The translations under genes were made by a program, and so were the position numbers. The notes beneath the pieces were generated by a model. It worked only from the letters and a program-made list of their open reading frames with translations, had not been told where the DNA came from and made no database searches. Positions 1 to 6,513 of a stretch of DNA of 9,717 nt are shown here, in pieces. The stretch spans positions 1 to 9,717 of the forward strand of contig VBJK01000166.1 of the NCBI GenBank assembly GCA_005879655.1, given 5' to 3'. Every line of letters begins with the position of its first letter. The first letter of the stretch is position 1. Source of the DNA: Chloroflexota bacterium. Lineage in GTDB: Bacteria; Chloroflexota; Ktedonobacteria; Ktedonobacterales; Ktedonobacteraceae.

Positions 1-75
1 TGGCGCTTAGATTACCAGGCGACTGATAAACAATTGACTGGATGCCACTACGCGTTGCAACGTGTGCCTGGCTAA
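1..75 (+). CDS. 3' end of an unidentified upstream gene (partial)
   Basis: Only this frame is open from the first base. It reads 24 codons, ending in residues LQRVPG, and stops at TAA 73-75, while the other two forward frames hit stops within about 25 bases. The stop lies 41 bp before the preferred nadC start, on the same strand, which suggests the first visible member of the NAD operon. In many bacteria nadB (L-aspartate oxidase) sits next to nadC and nadA, so nadB is the natural guess from context, but the short tail shows no diagnostic motif and I do not assign it. Confidence 0.5.
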   Translation, partial: WRLDYQATDKQLTGCHYALQRVPG

Positions 76-116
76 CCATGTAGTGTAGCATGGCTGAACA
101 AAGGGGTTTGCACTCT

Positions 117-959
117 ATGTTTAACCCATATGCTGATCTCATCAAACAAGCATTGGAAGAAGATGGCGCATTTTATGATATTACTACCCTAAGCACTGTT
201 CTTGCCTCACAACAGGCAAAGGGAAGTATTATTACACGACAGGCCGGTGTCATCGCTGGTTTGGCGGTGGCCGCCGAGACATTTTGTACACTTGATCCAC
301 GTATTGTAGTTGAGTTGTTAGTGCAAGATGGAGCCTCTGTGCAGTCTGAAGATGTGCTCGCCCACCTGACTGGTCCAGCAGGCTCCCTCTTGAGTGCGGA
401 GCGTGTGGCTCTGAATTTTCTGGGGCGACTCTGCGGCATTGCTACATTGACTGCCCGCTGTGTGCAGGCTGTGAAGGGAACGCGTGCTCGTATTCTGGAT
501 ACGCGCAAAACGACACCCGGCTTACGCGCTCTGGAGAAGACGGCGGTCAGGTTGGGAGGAGGGAACAACCACCGTTTTGGCTTGAGCGATGGCATTTTGA
601 TCAAAGATAACCATATTAAAGCTGCGGGAGGCATCGCGCAGGCGGTGGCTGGCGCGCGGCGTATCGCTCCTCACTTGATGAAGGTAGAGGTTGAGTGCGA
701 AACGCTCATGGAAGTGCAGGAGGCGCTGGATGCCGGTGCTGACGTGGTGCTCCTCGATAATATGCATATTGAGATGATGCGTAGCGCCGTAGAGTTGATA
801 CGTCATCGTGCGCCTCAGGTACTGATAGAAGCTTCGGGCAACATTGGAATACAGACAGAGCGTCTGGTTGCCGTTGCTGCTACTGATCTGGACTTTATTT
901 CATTGGGTGCATTGACACACTCGGCACCCAATTTTGATGTTTCGTTGGAATTTGCGTAA
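117..959 (+). CDS. nadC: Nicotinate-nucleotide pyrophosphorylase (quinolinate phosphoribosyltransferase)
   Basis: This cytosolic enzyme converts quinolinate and PRPP to nicotinate mononucleotide, CO2 and pyrophosphate, the step after NadA in de novo NAD synthesis. The protein is 280 aa, the usual family length. Hallmarks are present in order: the EED-DITT start (about residues 14-24), RVALNFLGRLCGIATLTA (96-113), the DTRKTTPGLRALEK active-site stretch (128-141), GGGNNHRFGL (147-156), IKDNHI (162-167), the acidic EVECET strand (191-196), LLDNM (212-216), EASGNI (238-243) and ISLGALTHSA (261-270). They supply the basic and acidic residues that bind phosphate and quinolinate. An in-frame ATG at 90 would add nine residues but has no ribosome site, whereas ATG 117 has GGGG at 103-106 and begins as family members do (NPYADLIKQAL). 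nadA follows 46 bp later on the same strand, so the two are probably co-transcribed. Confidence 0.95.
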   Translation: MFNPYADLIKQALEEDGAFYDITTLSTVLASQQAKGSIITRQAGVIAGLAVAAETFCTLDPRIVVELLVQDGASVQSEDVLAHLTGPAGSLLSAERVALNFLGRLCGIATLTARCVQAVKGTRARILDTRKTTPGLRALEKTAVRLGGGNNHRFGLSDGILIKDNHIKAAGGIAQAVAGARRIAPHLMKVEVECETLMEVQEALDAGADVVLLDNMHIEMMRSAVELIRHRAPQVLIEASGNIGIQTERLVAVAATDLDFISLGALTHSAPNFDVSLEFA

Positions 960-1005
960 TTGTCGTCTTTTGTTGCCCACGCGGCCCCAGGTAAGGAGGA
1001 AACAT

Positions 1006-2205
1006 ATGCCTATAAAAACTGAATGCGCAGAGAGCCAGGAAACACGAGTACTGCCCCTGCTTTCGTCACAGACGCGTAGCAAGCATGATCTTTCAAAGCG
1101 CAGTGATGTGCTGCCGGTCAAGTATGCAGAGATGAGTAGTGAGGAATTGGATCGTCGCATTAGTGTTGCCAAAGCTACGTTGGGAGAGCGGCTTGTGATC
1201 CTTGGTCATCATTACCAGCGCGACGAGATTATTAAATATGCCGATTATCGCGGTGACTCGTTCAAGCTGGCTCAGTTAGCGACCAGGCATCCTGATGCAG
1301 ATTATATTGTCTTTTGCGGCGTGCATTTTATGGCGGAGAGCGCTGACATTCTCAGTCAACCACATCAGAAGGTGATCCTGCCCAATCCTACTGCGGGCTG
1401 TTCGATGGCTGATATGGCCAATATTGCTGAAGTCGAGGAATGTTGGCAGATGCTTACGGATCAACTGGGTGAGGATGCCGGGATAATCCCGGTGACGTAT
1501 ATGAACTCTGCGGCCAACCTTAAAGCGTTTTGTGGGCGTAACGGCGGTATTGTCTGTACCTCGTCGAATGCTCCTGCTGTTATCAGGTGGGCATTTGAGC
1601 AGGGGCAACGGGTGCTCTTCTTCCCTGATGAGCACTTAGGACGCAATACTGCACTCAAATATGGCATTGCAGCGGATCAGATGACGGTCTGGAATCCGAA
1701 GAACCCATTGGCCTCAGTCGATGCTGAAGAGGAGGTTGCACGCGCCAAAATTATACTTTGGAAGGGCTATTGTTCGACGCATATGCGCTTCAGTGTACAG
1801 CAGATTGAGCAGGCCCGTGCACACTATCCCGATATCAGGATTATCGTACACCCAGAGTGCCGTCGTGAGGTGCTAGCAGTGGCTGACCTCTACGGTTCGA
1901 CGGAATATATCATTGAGCAGATTGAGAAGGCCCCGGCTGGTAGCAAGTGGGGGGTAGGTACGGAGATTAATCTGGTACACCGTATCGCTCAGGAGCATCC
2001 AGAGCAGTTCATCTTCTGCCTAGATCCGATTGTCTGTCCTTGCTCTACCATGTATCGCATTCATCCGGCGTATCTCGCTTGGATATTGGAGGCACTGGTG
2101 GATGGTGAGGTAATTAATCAGGTCTGCGTAGATGCTGAGACGGCGTATTGGGCACGCGTAGCTTTGGAGAGGATGCTCGCGTTGCCGTTGAAACTCGCTT
2201 CTTAA
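1006..2205 (+). CDS. nadA: Quinolinate synthase, long form
   Basis: NadA condenses iminoaspartate (from L-aspartate oxidase) with dihydroxyacetone phosphate to give quinolinate, using an oxygen-sensitive [4Fe-4S] cluster. The 399-aa protein has the family signatures: ILGHHYQRDEI (65-75), DYRGDSFKLAQLA (80-92), CGVHFMAESADIL (104-116), NPTAGCSMADMA (127-138), TYMNSAANLKAF (164-175), FFPDEHLGRNT (205-215), HPECRREV (282-289), GVGTEINLVHR (316-326) and CPCSTMYR (344-351). The cluster ligands are Cys132, Cys285 and one of Cys344/Cys346, spaced as in Bacillus-type rather than E. coli-type enzymes. The open frame extends back to ATG 934, inside nadC, but ATG 1006 has a near-perfect ribosome site (AAGGAGGA, 993-1000, 5-base spacer), so that start is chosen. 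The first 40 or so residues are polar and unconserved-looking. The gene ends 17 bp before a strong terminator. Confidence 0.96.
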   Translation: MPIKTECAESQETRVLPLLSSQTRSKHDLSKRSDVLPVKYAEMSSEELDRRISVAKATLGERLVILGHHYQRDEIIKYADYRGDSFKLAQLATRHPDADYIVFCGVHFMAESADILSQPHQKVILPNPTAGCSMADMANIAEVEECWQMLTDQLGEDAGIIPVTYMNSAANLKAFCGRNGGIVCTSSNAPAVIRWAFEQGQRVLFFPDEHLGRNTALKYGIAADQMTVWNPKNPLASVDAEEEVARAKIILWKGYCSTHMRFSVQQIEQARAHYPDIRIIVHPECRREVLAVADLYGSTEYIIEQIEKAPAGSKWGVGTEINLVHRIAQEHPEQFIFCLDPIVCPCSTMYRIHPAYLAWILEALVDGEVINQVCVDAETAYWARVALERMLALPLKLAS

Positions 2206-2222
2206 CAGGCTTCTATATGGGG

Positions 2223-2260
2223 AAAAACTGCAACAATAGTATACGGTTGTTGCAGTTTTT
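2223..2260. terminator. Bidirectional rho-independent terminator between nadA and the multicopper oxidase gene
   Basis: A perfect 14-bp stem (AAAAACTGCAACAA at 2223-2236 pairing with 2247-2260) encloses a 10-base loop. The arm ends give a run of five T on the plus strand and, read in reverse, five T on the minus strand. It lies 17 bp after the nadA stop and 15 bp beyond the end of the convergent oxidase gene, so it can end both transcripts. Confidence 0.9.
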
Positions 2261-2275
2261 CATGATTGGTATAAA

Positions 2276-3433
2276 CTACTTTGCATACTGGATCAGAGCA
2301 ATCATACCACCCATTTCCTCACCACTCTGACCTGGATTCATCAAGTGCGAGAGAATGTGACAGTGGAGTGGATAGATACTACCGGGAGCCGCCCAGGCGT
2401 TAAAAACGATGTCATACGTTTCTCCGGGTGCTACCTGAACGGTATCTTTCTCGACTGGCTGGTTTAACAAATGTCCATCCTCAGCCATTACCTTAAAGGT
2501 ATGTCCATGCAGGTGTATCGGGTGCATCTGAATGGCATCGACCCCAATGAGGCGAACATGAACGGTCTGGCCGTGTTTAACCAATATTGGTTGAGTATCA
2601 GGGAAGCTTTTGCCATTGATCGTGTAGAAACTGCCCATCATACCAATAAATTCGGTATATTCGACATCACCATGGATAGCACTCGCCGCTTCAGGGGTAG
2701 CTGGCCGAGGATCAACCAGGAAGGCTCCGAAGAACCCATTGGGTTCCTGTTCCATATCGTCATAGTGGCTATGATACCAGTGTGTACCGACATCTTGATC
2801 GTGGACAGTAAAGTTATACTCGAACGTGTGTCCTGGCTGGATGGGCTCCTGTCCTATGCCTGGTACGCCATCCTGGCTGCTTGGGACTTGTAGACCATGC
2901 CAGTGAACGGCGGTCGCTTTAGGAAAATGATTCATGAAGGTGATATGAATACGGTCGCCAGCTGTCACACGAATAGTGGGTCCTGGAACGGTCTCGTTAA
3001 TCGTCCAGGCCAGGACACGTTGTCCACCAGTAACCTCCCACATGACTTGGCGTGCCATAAAGGTAAAGTGTTTCGCGCCATCGGGATCGAGCGTGTAGGT
3101 TGCCGGTTGGCCACCGTACTTCTCGGTAGCATTCGGAACGCCAGCGGTAGACTGCCCATGATCCATATTATTCATGGCAGACGAATTGCCACTGCTCCCA
3201 CTATTTGCTATATCATGCGAAGCCGAGACCATTGACGCACCTATGCCGTAGCTGAGCAGGGCAACCATGAGAATGATAGCGATAAAAGCAACCCCGTATG
3301 GTGAGAACCACCCCTGTTGAGGTGTAGATGAGCGAGGCGCTGGCGAATAGACGATATTCCCCGGTAGATTATCCGCAGAAGTTGTTGGGCGCGGAGTTGT
3401 TTCCGCTACTTGATCTTTGTCATGTACTAACAT
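2276..3433 (-). CDS. Membrane-anchored two-domain multicopper oxidase (laccase-like)
   Basis: The 385-aa protein has a polar N-terminal tail, one hydrophobic segment (about 46-68) and a Ser/Asn/Met-rich linker (about 69-105), then two cupredoxin domains (about 110-245 and 255-383). This predicts an anchored enzyme with its copper domain outside the membrane. Copper motifs are HWHG (177-180), HWYHSH (218-223), HPIHLHGH (304-311) and HCHILSH (357-363), which together supply the trinuclear centre and the type-1 Cys358. Such enzymes oxidise phenols, metal ions or other reductants and reduce O2 to water; this one's substrate cannot be read from sequence. The three-domain middle cupredoxin is absent, as in two-domain laccases. 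The usual axial Met a few residues after the last His is displaced: GGM occurs at 375-377 after an insertion. ATG at 3433 follows an AGAGGTA ribosome-like site about 11 bases upstream. It is divergent from a peroxiredoxin gene, suggesting a stress or metal-homeostasis role. Confidence 0.92.
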   Translation of the reverse strand: MLVHDKDQVAETTPRPTTSADNLPGNIVYSPAPRSSTPQQGWFSPYGVAFIAIILMVALLSYGIGASMVSASHDIANSGSSGNSSAMNNMDHGQSTAGVPNATEKYGGQPATYTLDPDGAKHFTFMARQVMWEVTGGQRVLAWTINETVPGPTIRVTAGDRIHITFMNHFPKATAVHWHGLQVPSSQDGVPGIGQEPIQPGHTFEYNFTVHDQDVGTHWYHSHYDDMEQEPNGFFGAFLVDPRPATPEAASAIHGDVEYTEFIGMMGSFYTINGKSFPDTQPILVKHGQTVHVRLIGVDAIQMHPIHLHGHTFKVMAEDGHLLNQPVEKDTVQVAPGETYDIVFNAWAAPGSIYPLHCHILSHLMNPGQSGEEMGGMIALIQYAK

Positions 3434-3515
3434 GAGCTTTTTCTACCTCTTTGCCAGATTTGGCTGTATAAATACTCTCTTTTGGTTCGCTATTTACGAG
3501 TATAGGCTCGTTAGT

Positions 3516-3566
3516 TCACAAATGGATCACAGTAGTGGAGGAGAACGCTCACAAATGGGTCACAGT
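3516..3566. repeat. Tandem 18-bp direct repeat with helically phased TCACA cores
   Basis: TCACAAATGGATCACAGT (3516-3533) recurs at 3549-3566 with one change (A to G at position 11 of the unit), 33 bp apart. Each copy contains two TCACA pentamers 11 bp apart, so the four pentamers start at 3516, 3527, 3549 and 3560, all separated by multiples of 11 bp and therefore on one face of the helix. The element lies between the divergent oxidase and peroxiredoxin genes, in a position suited to a multi-site regulator. An alternative is a relic end of an insertion sequence: IS21-type ends carry repeated transposase sites of similar size. No transposase gene is nearby. Confidence 0.7.
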
Positions 3567-3628
3567 TATATAGCCTTGTCAGGTCCCGTTTTCCCTCTGG
3601 TGGTCTCAGCGTAACCGTGATATGCTTC

Positions 3629-3652
3629 TCACAGAAAATTAACATTTTGTGA
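3629..3652. promoter_or_regulatory. Imperfect palindrome overlapping the peroxiredoxin ribosome site region
   Basis: TCACAGAAAATT (3629-3640) faces AACATTTTGTGA (3641-3652), matching 9 of 12 positions about the centre. Its outer TCACA/TGTGA arms are the same pentamer as in the repeat 63 bp upstream. The right arm abuts the AAGGAG ribosome site (3652-3657), so a bound protein or a hairpin here could affect peroxiredoxin expression. No regulator family is identified; this is a candidate operator only. Confidence 0.35.
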
Positions 3653-3663
3653 AGGAGATTCAT

Positions 3664-4161
3664 GTGGTTGATACAATAATCCAGGAGCAACAGCCTGCTC
3701 CTGATTTCACCCTTCCGGCCATCGGGAGCGACGATGTGGTAAAAGACGGCCAGGTGCAGTTAAGCGCCCTTAGAAATCACATTACTGTGCTTTATTTCTA
3801 CCCAAAAGACGACACCCCCGGTTGTACAATCGAAGCATGTGGCTTCCGTGATGCAAATCGCACGATGCAGCAGCGTGGTATTGTCGTGCTGGGTATCAGC
3901 AAGGATAGTGTCAAAGCGCATCAAAAATTCGCAGAGAAATATCATTTGCCTTTTACGCTATTATCTGATACCGATGCTGCCGTTGCCCAACTCTACGATG
4001 TATATAAGGAGAAAAGCATGTTTGGCAAGAAGTATATGGGTGTTGCGCGTGCTACCTTTCTCATTGATAAAGAGGGGATCGTGCGTAAGATATGGCCCAA
4101 AGTCAATCCTAATGGCCATGCAGAGCAGGTATTGGCTACGATAGATGCATTGCAGCTTTAG
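3664..4161 (+). CDS. bcp: Thiol peroxidase, peroxiredoxin Q / BCP family
   Basis: This cytosolic peroxidase reduces H2O2 and organic hydroperoxides at a reactive cysteine, usually recycled by thioredoxin. The 165-aa length matches the family. The active-site block YFYPKDDTPGCTIEAC (44-59) gives the PxxxTxxC motif (Pro47, Thr51, peroxidatic Cys54), and Cys59 five residues on is the resolving cysteine of the C-x4-C type, so an intramolecular disulfide is expected. GVARATFLID (126-135) carries the conserved Arg129, and the N-terminal APDFTLP is typical. The start is taken as GTG 3664, six bases after AAGGAG (3652-3657). A GTG at 3649 in the same frame would place the ribosome site inside the gene. 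An out-of-frame ATG at 3662 overlaps this GTG and opens only five codons. The gene is divergent from the multicopper oxidase. Confidence 0.93.
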   Translation: MVDTIIQEQQPAPDFTLPAIGSDDVVKDGQVQLSALRNHITVLYFYPKDDTPGCTIEACGFRDANRTMQQRGIVVLGISKDSVKAHQKFAEKYHLPFTLLSDTDAAVAQLYDVYKEKSMFGKKYMGVARATFLIDKEGIVRKIWPKVNPNGHAEQVLATIDALQL

Positions 4162-4209
4162 CTGTAATGAATGAAGTATTAAATCAATAATATTATAAGC
4201 GTACTAAAA

Positions 4210-4263
4210 GCAGCAAGGACTCCAATCGAACATGTGCGCTTGCCCGATTGGAGTCCTTGCTGC
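4210..4263. terminator. Perfect 19-bp inverted repeat between convergent bcp and XRE genes
   Basis: GCAGCAAGGACTCCAATCG (4210-4228) pairs perfectly with 4245-4263 across a 16-base loop. There is no T-run after it on the plus strand. Read on the minus strand, the stem is followed by CTTTTAGT, which suits termination of the XRE gene ending at 4308. The position between convergent genes (bcp ends at 4161) supports a terminator role. The unusually long perfect stem could also be a dispersed palindromic repeat. Confidence 0.65.
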
Positions 4264-4307
4264 ATGCCGTTATTGAGGAGAATCGTTTTCTCTCTCCATG
4301 TCGAGCA

Positions 4308-5705
4308 TCAATAAGTTGTTATTTCGCGCAGCATGTTGCCAAGCTCCCGCACATCGGATTTGTCTTTATAGGGACTTTGCAATAGCCGCCCGTGAAGATC
4401 AACGATAATGGCAATATTTATTGTAGAGCTTACATCCTGGCATACAGTCAGTGCTCTTGTGGCTCGCTTGGTGGCTTCCTGATACTGTTCTAATCCTATA
4501 TAGACATCTGCTGCGATAATATCCAACCATGCTTGGTTGCGGGTTAAATGCTTGCCTATATTTCTCTGTTGCAATCCTTCCATAGTGGTTAACTCTTGTA
4601 GCGCTGTACCAGTTCTTCCTTGCACACTAAGCCCTCTGGCTTTTTCACTGTGGTACAGGTCTCTACTGAAGTGTAGTAGCGAGCCAGTAACAAGATGCCG
4701 TTCATACGGGTCATCAATGCTCTCGCAGTCTACATACTGCTCGGCTTCGTCTAACAGTGTCATAGCAAGTGCTGACACTCCCCCTCTACTTGAGCTACGG
4801 GCTGCATGCGCTCGTGAGAGCTGTACATCAATGACGCCTATTAGCTGCGGATGGAGGCTTGTCTCAGTCTCCTCTCCTAATTTTTTCGCACTCTCAAGAT
4901 CGCGGATAGCAGCGTTGATATGATCTAGCTGGACTTGGAAAATCCCTTGCTCTGTAAATGTTCCGTACGTTCCCCATACTAGGTAGGTACGGCCTCTTGT
5001 ATAAAGTCCCGCTGCTACTAGGTCGATGTCTTGCGCCGCTTTCGCAGCCCTGACAGCTTGGTTTGCGTAGTAATGGGAAAGTTTGAAATTGCGTTGATCC
5101 CGCACGACTTTTGCTGCGAGAATAAGGTAGCTGAACAACAGCTCCCGTATGTGATACTGTAAATCCCCCCGTGTCTGAGCTTCTAGGCTCTCAAGGTCGC
5201 GTATATCAGCGTTGATCTGGTCGAGTGTGCTTTGGGCATGGCTCGTATAGTGCAAAGTTAAAAATGTGCGAATATTCTTCTGGTATTTGGTGGTGTCTAC
5301 AACGATCCTGGGAAGTACCGTATAGCTGGTTGCTAGGCTCATGCCTGTCTCCGATGGGTGTGGTTGTATCACCATCTCCTCAAGCGTTGCCAGCCCGAAC
5401 AGCATCGGGGGAATATTGAGTAAACGCGCTATGAGTTTTCGCTTGTTCATGTCGGTTGGGACTTCGTTTTCTCGTTCCATTCTGGATACCTGCCTTATCG
5501 AGATAGGGCTACCATCGGGTTTTGTCTCTTTCCCATAGGCTGCGGCAAATTGTTTTTGGCTCAGGTTAGCTTTCTGCCGGAAGTAGTGCTGTACTTGCCC
5601 GAAATCAGGCCAACCTGCCCACTCCCCTGTTTGCTGTACATCGAAGGGACCGAACTCGCCACCTGTTCCCCAATAGATAGCTCTTGTTGGACTTAATGTT
5701 GTCAT
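4308..5705 (-). CDS. XRE-family transcriptional regulator with long helical C-terminal region
   Basis: The 465-aa protein begins with about 30 residues rich in Gly/Trp, then a helix-turn-helix of XRE type at about 36-105: LSQKQFAAAYG is the first helix pair and ISIRQVSRMERE (68-79) carries the recognition helix. A short insertion (about 58-67, KETKPDGSPI) separates the two HTH helices, longer than usual. The rest (about 135-460) is mostly alpha-helical and resembles tetratricopeptide-type scaffolds, without clear canonical TPR units. LDQINADIRDLESL (161-174) recurs as LDHINAAIRDLESA (260-273), 99 residues later, indicating internal duplication. The architecture recalls peptide- or ligand-sensing XRE-TPR regulators, but that is inference. 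ATG 5705 follows AAGGA seven bases upstream; the longer frame to 5789 starts with TTG and lacks a ribosome site. It may repress its own or neighbouring genes. Confidence 0.85.
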   Translation of the reverse strand: MTTLSPTRAIYWGTGGEFGPFDVQQTGEWAGWPDFGQVQHYFRQKANLSQKQFAAAYGKETKPDGSPISIRQVSRMERENEVPTDMNKRKLIARLLNIPPMLFGLATLEEMVIQPHPSETGMSLATSYTVLPRIVVDTTKYQKNIRTFLTLHYTSHAQSTLDQINADIRDLESLEAQTRGDLQYHIRELLFSYLILAAKVVRDQRNFKLSHYYANQAVRAAKAAQDIDLVAAGLYTRGRTYLVWGTYGTFTEQGIFQVQLDHINAAIRDLESAKKLGEETETSLHPQLIGVIDVQLSRAHAARSSSRGGVSALAMTLLDEAEQYVDCESIDDPYERHLVTGSLLHFSRDLYHSEKARGLSVQGRTGTALQELTTMEGLQQRNIGKHLTRNQAWLDIIAADVYIGLEQYQEATKRATRALTVCQDVSSTINIAIIVDLHGRLLQSPYKDKSDVRELGNMLREITTY

Positions 5706-5718
5706 GATCACATCCTTT

Positions 5719-5748
5719 TTTATACGATATAACTTCCTGAGTTGTCGA
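5719..5748 (-). promoter_or_regulatory. Candidate sigma-70-like promoter of the XRE gene
   Basis: On the minus strand, TCGACA (5748-5743) is followed after 18 bases by TATAAA (5724-5719), matching the -35 and -10 consensus at five of six positions each. The -10 would lie only about 14 bases from the ATG, immediately before AAGGA, so the leader would be very short. This is a pattern match only. Confidence 0.3.
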
Positions 5749-5803
5749 GGGTGCCAGTATACGAAAAAGTGATCTACCTGTCTAGCCAACCTTGTAATGA
5801 TAT

Positions 5804-5834
5804 AGACGTTCTAGCGTCTTGTTTTTTCGACGCT
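5804..5834 (+). promoter_or_regulatory. Competing short hairpins, one terminator-like
   Basis: AGACG (5804-5808) can pair with CGTCT (5815-5819), a short stem followed by TGTTTTTT, as in a weak rho-independent terminator on the plus strand. AGCGTC (5813-5818) can instead pair with GACGCT (5829-5834), which would break the first stem. No plus-strand gene ends nearby, so this could act on transcripts heading toward 6091. The stems are short and the match may be chance. Confidence 0.25.
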
Positions 5835-6090
5835 CTAACTTCTACTATGCTCTGAGGAAAAGTCCAACCAGCTTGAGTCGTATTATACTGCCAGTAATGT
5901 ACTCGCTTGCCCATGTAGCGCTTGGTTGTGGGGGACAACTAGTGGCGGCTATGACAGCTCGGTCGCCAGTACATCGTCTGGGGGTTGGACAACGCGCCCA
6001 TTTATTTGTCCAGCCCGCATTCCCCCCGCTACATCCAGTAGGAAGGTCGTATTGTATTAAATGTCGCACTATGACGACTAAGGAGTAAAG

Positions 6091-6453
6091 ATGAAGCAAA
6101 AAACGTTACCCCAAGCCAACTTCAGTTTTACGGATGCCAAGATACTAGTGCCTATTCTTTCGCTGTATGGATCATGGATACCTACTATTTGCCGGTCGCA
6201 CGCGAATCTGGCGCATAAGATGAAAGTCATTGAGCGACTACAGGCAAAGCTTGCAAACCTTCAGCAAGCTCAGGAGCCTAACACCAATGCGGTGATGTTT
6301 TTCGTCACGCATGATGAAGTGGACGTGCTTACGAATGCTCTCAAATATCTCATAGACAGTGCAGAGCACATTTTCCCGCCATCACCGGCACTCAACCAGT
6401 TTGTCAAAGAATGCCTCCAGGTAGCTACCTATCTTACGAATACGTTCAGTTAG
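6091..6453 (+). CDS. Hypothetical 120-aa protein
   Basis: I do not recognise this protein. The ATG has a strong ribosome site (TAAGGAG, 6079-6085, about five bases upstream), which supports a real gene. The sequence begins with a Lys/Gln-rich segment, then a partly hydrophobic stretch (about 16-31), a predicted amphipathic helix (about 39-61, rich in Lys, Leu, Gln and Ala), and a helical C-terminal half containing HDEVDVLTNALKYLID (74-89). There is one Cys near each end (34 and 108), no metal or nucleotide motif, and no clear signal peptide or membrane segment. It is probably a small soluble helical protein, possibly forming coiled-coil contacts. It stands alone, divergent from the XRE regulator and convergent with the thioesterase, so the XRE protein could control it (inference from position). 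Confidence 0.7.
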   Translation: MKQKTLPQANFSFTDAKILVPILSLYGSWIPTICRSHANLAHKMKVIERLQAKLANLQQAQEPNTNAVMFFVTHDEVDVLTNALKYLIDSAEHIFPPSPALNQFVKECLQVATYLTNTFS

Positions 6454-6474
6454 TTTTATCTTATGAAAAGTCTA

Positions 6475-6513
6475 AGCCCCACTAGGTGAAGCATAGACTT
6501 CCCTAGTAGGGCT
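6475..6513. terminator. Hairpin between the 120-aa gene and the convergent thioesterase
   Basis: AGCCCCACTAGG (6475-6486) pairs with CCTAGTAGGGCT (6502-6513) at 11 of 12 positions across a 15-base loop. It lies 21 bp after the stop at 6453 and beyond the 3' end of the minus-strand thioesterase at 6587, so it is placed to end transcripts from both sides. No long T-run follows on either strand, so efficiency is uncertain. Further short arms overlap it and could form alternative folds. Confidence 0.5.

Larger units (their letters stand above)
5706..6090. other. 385-bp gene-free region with several inverted repeats
   Basis: No convincing gene lies between the divergent XRE gene and the 120-aa protein. 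Both long frames here start with TTG, lack ribosome sites and have low-quality composition. Structures seen are AGACG/CGTCT at 5804-5819 followed directly by a T-rich run (5820-5827), GTTGT/ACAAC around five G at 5925-5939, and an 11-bp stem with one G-T pair at 5982-5992 with 6006-6016 (13-base loop). The region is probably promoter plus a structured leader. A small RNA is possible but unsupported beyond the hairpins. Confidence 0.5.

Noticed and set aside
173..634. 153-codon minus-strand frame opposite nadC
   Set aside because: It is antisense to the conserved NadC core and shows no plausible protein features.
934..1005. N-terminal extension of nadA from ATG 934
   Set aside because: It overlaps the end of nadC and lacks a ribosome site, whereas ATG 1006 has AAGGAGGA at ideal spacing.
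2471..3235. Two plus-strand open frames (140 and 112 codons) opposite the multicopper oxidase
   Set aside because: Both lie wholly within the copper-motif-bearing gene on the other strand and read as its shadow, with no family features.
3516..3566. Short CRISPR-like array
   Set aside because: Only two repeat units with a 15-bp gap, no cas genes and internal phasing typical of protein-binding sites.
5819..6088. Open frame of 89 codons before the 120-aa gene
   Set aside because: It starts with TTG, has no ribosome site and shows no domain-like composition; it overlaps an equally poor antisense frame and stem-loop structures.
5845..6099. Antisense open frame of 84 codons
   Set aside because: TTG start, no ribosome site, and it runs over the start of the well-supported gene at 6091.
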